Assembly (NCBI GenBank): GCA_964443745.1
Contig: CAYUEN010000058.1
Coordinates: 1-6,247 of the forward strand
Direction of reading: 5' to 3'
Length of the DNA stretch: 6,247 nucleotides
From: CAYUEN01 sp964443745
Lineage (GTDB): Bacteria > Campylobacterota > Campylobacteria > Campylobacterales > QNZT01
Shown here: in pieces, positions 1 through 5,250 of the stretch
How the letters are laid out: each line of letters opens with the position of its first letter
Numbering within the stretch: position 1 is the first letter of the stretch
Position numbers and translations under genes: made by a program
The notes under the pieces: generated by a model
Seen by the model: the letters and a program-made list of their open reading frames with translations, nothing else
The model's database searches: none
What the model was told of the DNA's origin: nothing

Positions 1-265
1 TTTTAGTCACTTTAAAGTAGTATTTATCAACTTCCAAATCTTTCTTAAGTGGTGGTTTAAAAGTATCTATATCAGTCTTTTCATAATTTAACTGATAGAA
101 AAAATCATCTTTTAAAATATCTAAATCAAGACCTTTTCTTATACCCTTATCTTTCTTTTTAGAGTTTTCAAAGTCTAACTTTTGATAAGTCAAGCCTACA
201 TTTATATCTTTAGCAAATGAAACACAAGAGAGCAAAAGTAGCAAACTAAGTAACTGTTTTATCAT
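1..265 (-). CDS. Exported, probably outer-membrane beta-barrel protein (N-terminal 88 residues; runs off the window)
   Basis: The reading frame opens with ATG at 263-265 (minus strand) and stays open to the window edge. A strong Shine-Dalgarno (GAGGA) lies 7 nt upstream. The protein starts MIKQLLSLLLLLSCVSFA, a typical secretion signal: one Lys, a Leu-rich core, then a likely signal peptidase I site after SFA before KD. Cys14 in LLSC could be a poor lipobox, so a lipoprotein is a weaker alternative. The mature part has alternating polar and hydrophobic stretches (INVGLTYQKLDF, FFYQLNYEKTDID, KYYFKV) that look like transmembrane beta-strands, and it is rich in Lys, Asp and Tyr. I do not recognise the family. 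By eye the gene is about 30% G+C with A/T-ending codons, against roughly half G+C in the rest of the window, suggesting a different origin or a boundary between regions. It reads in the same direction as the operon to its right but sits 116 nt beyond that operon's last gene. Confidence 0.75.
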   Translation of the reverse strand, partial: MIKQLLSLLLLLSCVSFAKDINVGLTYQKLDFENSKKKDKGIRKGLDLDILKDDFFYQLNYEKTDIDTFKPPLKKDLEVDKYYFKVTK

Positions 266-354
266 GATAAATCCTCGTACAATAAATTCATCAAATCATT
301 ACATCCAAAGGGATAGGTGGCCCATGTGGCCTAATTCTACTTTTGGAAATGGTG

Positions 355-375
355 AAAAATGGGGGGGATTACCCC
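355..375 (-). terminator. Possible weak intrinsic terminator after the H+-ATPase operon
   Basis: On the minus strand, just after the stop codon of the last operon gene, the transcript would read GGGG-TAAT-CCCC followed by further C residues and then ATTTTT. The stem is only 4 bp (it can slip within the C run), the U-tract is short, and three C's separate them. It is well placed between the GC-richer operon and the AT-rich exported-protein gene, but a Rho-dependent end or readthrough is equally possible. Confidence 0.3.
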
Positions 376-381
376 TCGCTC

Positions 382-564
382 CTACGGCAGATGCGGGTGC
401 ATAAACGCCAGTCCGAAAAATCCTTCGAAAAAGAGTCCCAAAAGCGCAAATACAAAATATACCACGAACATCGCGGGGATCGATGCGAACGCCAGTTTGA
501 CCATCAGCACCACCAAGTCCATAAACGGAATATCCAATCCCGTGATTTTCACTTTTTGATCCAT
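382..564 (-). CDS. Small integral membrane protein, 60 aa, last gene of the H+-ATPase operon
   Basis: Sixty residues: a short charged N-terminus (MDQKVKITGLDIPF), then an almost unbroken hydrophobic stretch at about residues 15-55 carrying only Lys23 and Glu47, then a short tail MHPHLP. This could be one long transmembrane helix preceded by an amphipathic segment, or a tight two-helix hairpin. The start was chosen because ATG at 562-564 has an AGAGGGG ribosome binding site that overlaps the stop codon of the STAS-like gene, 11 nt upstream. An ATG 30 nt earlier in the same frame would lie inside that gene and has no better site. No catalytic motif is visible and I do not recognise a named family. 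The context suggests a small accessory or regulatory subunit of the pump, by analogy with small hydrophobic partners of other P-type ATPases (KdpF; yeast PMP1/PMP2). That is an inference from position and size only. Confidence 0.75.
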   Translation of the reverse strand: MDQKVKITGLDIPFMDLVVLMVKLAFASIPAMFVVYFVFALLGLFFEGFFGLAFMHPHLP

Positions 565-575
565 CTTCCACCCCT

Positions 576-962
576 CTACTTCAAGAGCCATTTGAGCGCT
601 TTGTCGCGGTTTTTGAAAAACATGATCTCTCCTTTCATCAGCGGCCGCATCATCTTCACGGCTATCTCTTCCCACTTTTTCTTGCCCACGACCGCCAGTC
701 TGTCGAAATCGCCCCGATGTTTGAGTCCAAAGACCATATCATCCCACGCCGCACGCATCTTCCACCCTTTGAATTCCGTCATATCCACCAACATATCGAC
801 ATCCCGCCCCTTGGCTTCTTTGAGTGCCTTTTCCAGAATCGGTACGAAGACTTCGTAATCTTCATGGGTGAGTTTACCGATCATTTTCAACTCCACAAAA
901 AGTCGTTTTCCGGTTTTTTTCATCGCGACACCGATACCGTGCTCTTCGATTTTGATCTTCAT
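576..962 (-). CDS. SpoIIAA-like STAS/SEC14-domain protein (PF11964 type), 128 aa
   Basis: A single-domain soluble protein of 128 residues with the pattern of the SpoIIAA-like (STAS/SEC14, formerly DUF3478) family. It has an early beta-strand (KRLFVELKMIGKL) followed by HEDYEVFVPILEKALKEA. The central strand VDMLVDMTEFKGWKMRAAWDDMVFGLKH (about 55-82) leads to DFDRLAVVGKKKWEEIAVKMM (85-105) and a C-terminal EIMFFKNRDKALKWLLK. The GW..RAAWDDM.FGLKH and RLAVVG.KKWE stretches are the most family-like. Length fits a stand-alone domain. The ATG at 960-962 is preceded by AGGAGAA at good spacing, 22 nt after the ATPase stop. Family knowledge: these folds resemble anti-sigma antagonists and lipid-binding SEC14 domains, but the biochemical role is mostly unknown. 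I see no reason to call a sigma-factor pathway here. Lying directly between the H+-ATPase and a small membrane protein, it may act on the pump or the membrane; that is an inference. Confidence 0.85.
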   Translation of the reverse strand: MKIKIEEHGIGVAMKKTGKRLFVELKMIGKLTHEDYEVFVPILEKALKEAKGRDVDMLVDMTEFKGWKMRAAWDDMVFGLKHRGDFDRLAVVGKKKWEEIAVKMMRPLMKGEIMFFKNRDKALKWLLK

Positions 963-984
963 GATATTCTCCTTTTGTCGTGCG

Positions 985-3543
985 CTACAGCACGTCTATA
1001 CCGAGCTTCCTGCGATAATACCGCAGTACCGCCACCTTGACCGCGTCATTGAAAACGAACCAGACCAAAGAGTAGCCCCAGATCGCTGCCGCCCACTTCC
1101 ATCCTATCGGCTCCATCAGCCCGAAACCGTACACCGCGATGACGGTCCCCGCCACTCTGCTGGAGAAGGTCGCCCCAAAAAGTGTCCACGAAGGCCACGG
1201 CCGCTTCCAAAACCAGTCGTCGATGCGGGTGTTGTAGATGGTACCGTGCCCCGCGACCACCATTTTGGCGAAAAAGAGCGTCTGGATGAAGGGGTGAGGC
1301 AGATGCATCACCGACATCGTCAGCCAAAAAAGCAAAAAGGAGCTGATCACTCCCGCCGCGCCCAGCCACGACGACATCACCAACATCTCTTTCATATCCC
1401 ACCGTACCGGCTCTCCCCGCACCTTGGTATTGTCGTAGGCGATCGCCAGAATCGGCAGATCGTTCAAGAGTGCCAGGACGATGATCATCAGCGCCGTAAT
1501 CGGATAGAAGTTGAACACCACGATCGCCAGTGTCATAAAGACGATGATCCGTATCGTCTCGGCGATGCGAAAGACGGTGTAGCTCTTCATCCGTTCGAAG
1601 ATAATCCGCGACTGCATGATCGCATCGACGATGACTCTCAGCCCCGGCGTGAGCAGGACGATATCCGCCGCCGCCCTCGCCGCGTCGGTCGCTCCGCTGA
1701 CGGCGATTCCGGTATCGGCTTTTTTGAGCGCGGGCGCGTCGTTGACCCCGTCACCGGTCATACCGACGATATGGTCGGCTTTTTGGAGTTCGTCGACGAT
1801 GAAATATTTATCTTCTGGGTACACCTGCGCAAATCCCCCCGCCTCTTCGATCATCGCGATGATTTCGGATTCGTGCTTCCTGACCGAACCCTGGGGAATC
1901 GGAGTGTTGTAAAGCTCTTTTTCGACCTCTTTTACGATCTTTTCACTCAGACGTTCGATCTCCTCTTTGGGGGTATCGGGTTTGAGTACTCTGGTGAAGG
2001 CTTTGGAGAGGATCTGCGCCAATACCAGATATTCGCCGATGCTCTCTCCCTTGAGTTCCCGGATATCTTCGATCTTGCCTTCGATTCCCAGCAAAGAGGC
2101 GATATATTTCGCCACGGCGAGGTTGTCCCCGGTGACCATTTTGACATCGACCCCCTTCGCTTTGGCCTCTTCGATCGCCTCTTTGGAGTCTTCGCGCGGC
2201 GGATCGTAGAGCGGAATCAGCCCGACGAAATGGTACTTCTCCTCTTCGGGTTTCTTATACCCCACACCTAGCGTTCTAAACCCTTTGGAGGCAAACTCCT
2301 CGACCTTGCGGTAGGCCGCCTCCTTGTCAAACTCCTCTTCGCCGCTTAGCTCGATGATCACCTGCGGCGCCCCTTTGGTCACGATCAGCTTGCCCTCTTT
2401 TTGCAATCTGATCACCGCTTCGGTGCGCTTGCGCACCGGATCGAAGGGGGTGAACTTTTCGAGTCTGAAATCCTTGAAGTATCTGAGTTTGCGCAGATAG
2501 TCGAAGATCGGCTTTTCGATGGGATCGTGATTCTCTTTTCTGCTCGCCATCACCGCATACATGATCAGATCTTTGACGTCGTAGTCGTTGACCGTGTAGG
2601 GGTCGGAGATGATCATCTCGTTTTTGGTCAGTGTCCCGGTCTTGTCGGAGCAGAGGATATCCATCCCGGCCAGCTCCTCTATCGCCGCCAAACGGCTGAC
2701 GATCGTCTCCTTTTTCGCCAGTGCGGAGGCCCCGACCGCCATCGTCACCGTCAGTACCGCCGGCATCGCGACCGGAATCGCCGAGATGGTCAATACCAGT
2801 GAAAAGATCAGAATCTCGAGCGTCGGTTCATGCCGCTGGATGCCGGTATAGATGATGATGGCGATCATCACGAGGGTAATCGCGATGAGAAAATTGCCCA
2901 CTTTGATAACCATTTTCTGAAAATGGCTACGCTCCTCTTTCTGGGCTTTTGCTACCAGCGCGACGGTGCGTCCGAAGTAGGTGTTTTTTCCCGTACCCGT
3001 CACTTCGCCGATCATCTCTCCCTGTTTGACGATCGCGTTGGCGTAGAGTTCGTCTCCCGCCTTTTTGTGCACAGGCAGCGACTCACCCGTCAAAGCGGAT
3101 TGATCCACCTGCAAAAACTCCCCGCCGCCCAGCAGCTTCAGATCCGCCGGAACGATATCGCCGATTTTGACTTTGACGATGTCTCCGGGAACGATCTTCT
3201 TGGCATCGATCAAAATCCAGTGCCCGTCACGAAGCACCAAAGCCTTTCTCGCCAGCTTCTTTTTCAAAACGGCGATGGCATTGAGCGCTTTGGACTCTTG
3301 ATAAAAGTCGACAAAGGCATTGACGAAGAGCAAGATCATGATGATCGTGAAATCCTCCCACCGCTTGACGACTGCCGAGAGGATCGCCGCGATCTCGATC
3401 ATCCAAGGTATCGGCCCCCAGAAACGTTTCAGCAGACGCTGCCACCATGCGCTCTCTTTCTCTTCGATCGCGTTGGGACCGTATTGTCGAAGCCTCTTTT
3501 TCGCCTCTTCGGAACTGAGCCCTCTGACTTTCGGCACATCCAT
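985..3543 (-). CDS. Plasma-membrane-type H+-exporting P-type ATPase (P3A family), complete, 852 aa
   Basis: It pumps protons out across the inner membrane using ATP. Domains in order: cation-ATPase N-terminal domain (1-45); M1-M2 (about 45-82); actuator domain with LTGES at 151-155; M3-M4 (about 214-270) with IPVAMP; phosphorylation motif DKTGT with catalytic Asp300; nucleotide-binding domain with KGAP at 390-393; DPPR at 447-450; TGD at 471-473; hinge GDGVND at 597-602; M5-M10 from about 660. Proton-transport residues known from plant AHA2 are conserved: Asp695 in M6 (LLNDLP, like Asp684), Arg665 in M5 (ETIRI, like Arg655) and Asn75 in M2 (like Asn106). These point to H+ rather than Ca2+ or K+. 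The protein ends shortly after M10, so the C-terminal autoinhibitory domain of plant and fungal pumps is absent. About 50 extra charged, helical residues lie between TGD and GDGVND. The start at 3543 has an AGGAG site inside the end of the upstream LOG gene, only 3 nt away, so translation is probably coupled. Confidence 0.96.
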   Translation of the reverse strand: MDVPKVRGLSSEEAKKRLRQYGPNAIEEKESAWWQRLLKRFWGPIPWMIEIAAILSAVVKRWEDFTIIMILLFVNAFVDFYQESKALNAIAVLKKKLARKALVLRDGHWILIDAKKIVPGDIVKVKIGDIVPADLKLLGGGEFLQVDQSALTGESLPVHKKAGDELYANAIVKQGEMIGEVTGTGKNTYFGRTVALVAKAQKEERSHFQKMVIKVGNFLIAITLVMIAIIIYTGIQRHEPTLEILIFSLVLTISAIPVAMPAVLTVTMAVGASALAKKETIVSRLAAIEELAGMDILCSDKTGTLTKNEMIISDPYTVNDYDVKDLIMYAVMASRKENHDPIEKPIFDYLRKLRYFKDFRLEKFTPFDPVRKRTEAVIRLQKEGKLIVTKGAPQVIIELSGEEEFDKEAAYRKVEEFASKGFRTLGVGYKKPEEEKYHFVGLIPLYDPPREDSKEAIEEAKAKGVDVKMVTGDNLAVAKYIASLLGIEGKIEDIRELKGESIGEYLVLAQILSKAFTRVLKPDTPKEEIERLSEKIVKEVEKELYNTPIPQGSVRKHESEIIAMIEEAGGFAQVYPEDKYFIVDELQKADHIVGMTGDGVNDAPALKKADTGIAVSGATDAARAAADIVLLTPGLRVIVDAIMQSRIIFERMKSYTVFRIAETIRIIVFMTLAIVVFNFYPITALMIIVLALLNDLPILAIAYDNTKVRGEPVRWDMKEMLVMSSWLGAAGVISSFLLFWLTMSVMHLPHPFIQTLFFAKMVVAGHGTIYNTRIDDWFWKRPWPSWTLFGATFSSRVAGTVIAVYGFGLMEPIGWKWAAAIWGYSLVWFVFNDAVKVAVLRYYRRKLGIDVL

Positions 3544-3546
3544 CTG

Positions 3547-4491
3547 TTACTCCTTGGGATAGAGCGGTGTTTTGTTGGCTTCATGCCACGCCTGCATCCC
3601 CTCCCACGCCTCCTTGGCACTCTCGGCGAACCAGAAGAGCTCGCGATCTTCCGGATCGATCACCCCCTCCATCTCCAGCATCTCGAAATCGATCAGTTTC
3701 TCCCAATACTCCCGCCCCATCAATATCACCGGCACGGGATCGATCTTGCGTGTCTGGATCAGCGTCAGCGTTTCGAAAAGCTCATCCAGCGTCCCGTAAC
3801 CGCCGGGACAGACGATCAGACCGCAGGCGCGCTTGAGAAAGTGCATCTTGCGAATCGCGAAGTAATAGAACTGAAAGCAGAGCTCGGGAGTGATGTAGGG
3901 ATTGGGGAATTGTTCATGCGGAAGTGTGATGTTGAGTCCGACGGTATTGGCTCCCACATCGAACGCCCCGCGATTGGCCGCTTCCATGATACCGGGCCCG
4001 CCGCCCGTGATGATCGCGACGCGGTTGTCGTCTTTGCCTTTTCCCGCCTGCCCTACCAGTTGCCCGAATTCTCTGGCGATATCGTAGAATCTCGATTTTT
4101 CGAGCAGACGTTCCGCTTTGCGCAACGCTTTGAGCAGTTTTTCGTCGTCTGGATTCTTTTTGAGCGCCCGCTGCGCCTCTTCGAGCTTTTTGAGCGCGGT
4201 TTTACGCTCGACGATACGGGTCGAACCGAACACCACGATCGTCCGCTCGATACCGTATTCGCGCAGTATCAACTCGGGCTTGAGATAATCGAGCTCCAGC
4301 CTGACCGGCAATGTTTCGTCCGAGAGCAGAAAATCGCTGTCTTCCACCGCCAGTCGATAGCTGGGGCTGTTCATGATCGCATGGACCCGTTTGAGCGCCT
4401 CGGGATCCTCCGCACGCGGCTTGGGATGCTGCCAGGGCAGATCGGTTTTGCGTCTTCGTCTGTTGGGTGGCTTTATGAAGTGTTTTTTCAT
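3547..4491 (-). CDS. LOG-family (TIGR00730-like) Rossmann-fold protein, probable nucleotide 5'-monophosphate phosphoribohydrolase, 314 aa
   Basis: First gene of the ATPase operon. LOG-family proteins, often misannotated as lysine decarboxylases, typically cleave nucleoside 5'-monophosphates into base and ribose 5-phosphate. The signatures are present: VVFGSTR (86-92), ITGGGPGIMEAANRGA (161-176), RKMHFLKRA (214-222) and the hallmark PGGYGTLDE (229-237), whose Glu is catalytic in the family. It is longer than the roughly 180-190 residues of minimal LOG enzymes. It has a basic N-terminal extension (residues 1-80, with a run of Arg at 11-14) and a charged helical insertion (about 93-135, many Lys/Glu/Leu) between the first strand and the rest of the fold. 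Similar long forms occur in other bacteria. The substrate cannot be read from the sequence. The ATG at 4489-4491 has a GAGGAGT ribosome binding site and lies about 22 nt after the predicted transcription start. Why a nucleotide hydrolase leads a proton-pump operon is not evident. Confidence 0.88.
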   Translation of the reverse strand: MKKHFIKPPNRRRRKTDLPWQHPKPRAEDPEALKRVHAIMNSPSYRLAVEDSDFLLSDETLPVRLELDYLKPELILREYGIERTIVVFGSTRIVERKTALKKLEEAQRALKKNPDDEKLLKALRKAERLLEKSRFYDIAREFGQLVGQAGKGKDDNRVAIITGGGPGIMEAANRGAFDVGANTVGLNITLPHEQFPNPYITPELCFQFYYFAIRKMHFLKRACGLIVCPGGYGTLDELFETLTLIQTRKIDPVPVILMGREYWEKLIDFEMLEMEGVIDPEDRELFWFAESAKEAWEGMQAWHEANKTPLYPKE

Positions 4492-4520
4492 GCACTCCTC
4501 TTTTTTCGGGAATTTGCCCT

Positions 4521-4526
4521 ATTATA
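4521..4526 (-). promoter_or_regulatory. -10 box (TATAAT) of the LOG/H+-ATPase operon promoter
   Basis: Read on the minus strand this is a perfect TATAAT. The implied start point is near 4514, giving a 5' leader of about 22-23 nt before the LOG ATG at 4491 with its GAGGAGT site. The -35 position reads CAGAAG, with no resemblance to TTGACA, so the promoter probably needs an activator. A Crp/Fnr-format site is centred 41.5 nt upstream of the predicted start. Confidence 0.7.
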
Positions 4527-4547
4527 CCCTGATTCTTAGCGATCTTC

Positions 4548-4563
4548 TGCCAGTTGGCTAACA
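4548..4563 (-). promoter_or_regulatory. Candidate Crp/Fnr-type operator A, upstream of the LOG/H+-ATPase operon
   Basis: On the minus strand this reads TGTTA-GCCAAC-TGGCA, an imperfect palindrome in the 5-6-5 format of Crp/Fnr sites. It is centred at 4555.5, i.e. at -41.5 from the predicted start at 4514, and is followed by exactly 21 nt before TATAAT. It matches the site before the permease at 13 of 16 positions, including the whole GCCAAC spacer. Both it and operator B are followed directly by GAAG. The assignment rests on similarity and spacing only. Confidence 0.55.
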
Positions 4564-4592
4564 ATTTTTCGCCAACGGGAACCGTCGGCAGA

Positions 4593-4627
4593 GCCGAAAG
4601 TGTCAGTCAGATGACAGAAGTTTCGGC
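4593..4627. repeat. Nested inverted repeat surrounding operator B
   Basis: An outer 7-bp pair, GCCGAAA (4593-4599) and TTTCGGC (4621-4627), encloses the TGTCA/TGACA palindrome of operator B. The two centres differ by 1.5 nt. As a hairpin it would have a 7-bp stem, a 1x4 internal loop, a 5-bp stem and a 6-nt loop. No T-tract follows on either strand, and the predicted transcription starts on both sides point away from it, so a terminator is unlikely. The GCCGA at its left end can alternatively pair with TCGGC at 4585-4589. Confidence 0.5.
4601..4616 (+). promoter_or_regulatory. Candidate Crp/Fnr-type operator B, upstream of the coiled-coil gene
   Basis: TGTCA-GTCAGA-TGACA is a perfect 5-bp inverted repeat with a 6-nt spacer. 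The centre at 4608.5 lies at -41.5 from the start predicted by the TATCAT box at 4638-4643, and exactly 21 nt separate site and box. These are the same distances as at operator A. It is the most symmetric of the three sites in the window. Confidence 0.6.
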
Positions 4628-4637
4628 CGAGCTATCC

Positions 4638-4643
4638 TATCAT
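4638..4643 (+). promoter_or_regulatory. -10 box (TATCAT) of the coiled-coil gene / regulator transcript
   Basis: TATCAT matches the -10 consensus at 5 of 6 positions and implies a start near 4650. The -35 position (4615-4620) reads CAGAAG, identical to that of the divergent promoter, again pointing to activator dependence. An overlapping alternative is TATCCT at 4633-4638. The same TATCAT hexamer occurs in front of the regulator gene (5220-5225). Confidence 0.5.
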
Positions 4644-4660
4644 GTCGAAAAGGATTGAAA

Positions 4661-4671
4661 AAGGGGGCGTC
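4661..4671 (+). promoter_or_regulatory. Ribosome binding site that decides a GTG start
   Basis: AAGGGGG at 4661-4667 precedes GTG at 4672-4674 (7 nt from the AAGG core). The in-frame ATG at 4642 has no purine-rich site upstream (CGAGCTATCCTATC) and overlaps the predicted -10 box, so it would lie upstream of the transcription start near 4650. Confidence 0.55.
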
Positions 4672-5187
4672 GTGTCTTACAAAGAGGATATCAAAAACGA
4701 GATTGCGAAAATCCCTGCGGATCACCCGACATACGAAAGCGCCGTCACACGAAAGATCGGGAAAGTTTACACGAGAGCGCTCCGAGACTCTACAAAAACA
4801 GGAGAGTCGCTGGAGAGCTTCACCTACGAAATCCTCGAAGGAGTCGCCGAAGCGCTGGAGGAGAGGAGTGAACGGATACTACAAGAAAGTATGGAAACCA
4901 TCACCAAAATCCTCCATGAAAACGCCCGCTCCTGTATCGAGATCAGTTACCGCAAAGCACAAATCGCACAAGCGCGGTTTCTTGAAACGATCGAACACGA
5001 AAAGATGCAACTGGCGGAGTCTTTCGAAGCCTTCAGGGCGTTTGTGAAAGAGAGATCGCTGCGCCACCTCGAACCCCACTTGGAAAACATCGAAAAGAGA
5101 ATCGAACGGATGAGACGAGACCTCGGTCGCACCGCGAAATCGAATCCCGATTTTCTCCTGAATGCTGAAGAGGAGAAACTAATCTGA
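4672..5187 (+). CDS. Unrecognised helical, coiled-coil-like cytoplasmic protein, 171 aa
   Basis: From the GTG at 4672 the protein has 171 residues and is very highly charged, with no signal peptide, membrane segment or enzyme motif. The N-terminal third (about 1-65) reads as short amphipathic helices ending in SFTYEILEGVAEALEERS. Residues about 65-155 look like a long continuous helix or coiled coil (ERILQESMETITKILHEN, then FLETIEHEKMQLAESFEAFR, then LENIEKRIERMRRDL) with a single Cys (Cys88). The tail is DFLLNAEEEKLI. I do not recognise the family; a phasin-like or DUF6781-like helical protein is a possibility, from general appearance only. An ATG at 4642 would add ten residues but lacks a ribosome binding site and lies over the predicted -10 box. 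The gene sits directly behind operator B. The regulator gene follows after 63 nt in the same direction with no terminator between, so the two are probably co-transcribed in part. Confidence 0.75.
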   Translation: MSYKEDIKNEIAKIPADHPTYESAVTRKIGKVYTRALRDSTKTGESLESFTYEILEGVAEALEERSERILQESMETITKILHENARSCIEISYRKAQIAQARFLETIEHEKMQLAESFEAFRAFVKERSLRHLEPHLENIEKRIERMRRDLGRTAKSNPDFLLNAEEEKLI

Positions 5188-5199
5188 ATTTCGGATGAG

Positions 5200-5214
5200 A
5201 TTACAGAGTGTAAT
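5200..5214. promoter_or_regulatory. Perfect 15-bp palindrome in the regulator gene's own promoter region
   Basis: ATTACA-GAG-TGTAAT is a perfect 6-bp inverted repeat around a 3-nt centre, ending 5 nt before the TATCAT box at 5220-5225. Its centre would be near -25, between -35 and -10, a position typical of repressor binding. It does not match the TGTYA sites, so any regulator binding here need not be the Crp/Fnr protein encoded downstream. Confidence 0.4.
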
Positions 5215-5219
5215 TACGC

Positions 5220-5225
5220 TATCAT
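5220..5225 (+). promoter_or_regulatory. -10 box (TATCAT) of the Crp/Fnr regulator gene
   Basis: TATCAT implies a start near 5232, giving a leader of about 19 nt that contains the GAGGA ribosome binding site (5240-5244). No recognisable -35 box is seen. This would be a second promoter for the regulator in addition to readthrough from the coiled-coil gene. Confidence 0.45.
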
Positions 5226-5250
5226 GTGCATCATTTTGCGAGGATAAAAG

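Noticed and set aside
318..333. GGCC-CATGT-GGCC inverted repeat between the operon and the AT-rich gene
   Set aside because: The arms are only 4 bp and GGCC is itself palindromic, so the pairing is trivial. No T-tract or regulatory spacing goes with it.
343..858. Plus-strand open frame opposite the small membrane protein and STAS-like genes
   Set aside because: Both minus-strand genes have ribosome binding sites, operon spacing and plausible proteins. The plus-strand product has no recognisable feature.
868..2271. Long plus-strand open frame (467 codons) opposite the H+-ATPase gene
   Set aside because: It lies antisense to a fully motif-supported ATPase. The translation is rich in Arg, His and Asp, low-complexity in feel, with no recognisable domain and no good ribosome binding site. 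It is a shadow created by the ATPase's codon usage.
2830..4539. Long plus-strand open frame (569 codons) opposite the LOG and ATPase genes
   Set aside because: It spans two real minus-strand genes and the promoter between operon and intergenic region, and has no domain signature. Its length reflects stop-codon depletion opposite GC-biased codons.
4571..4576. A further GCCAAC that might mark a fourth operator
   Set aside because: Only the central hexamer matches; neither flanking half-site resembles TGTYA, and it has no suitable distance to a promoter.
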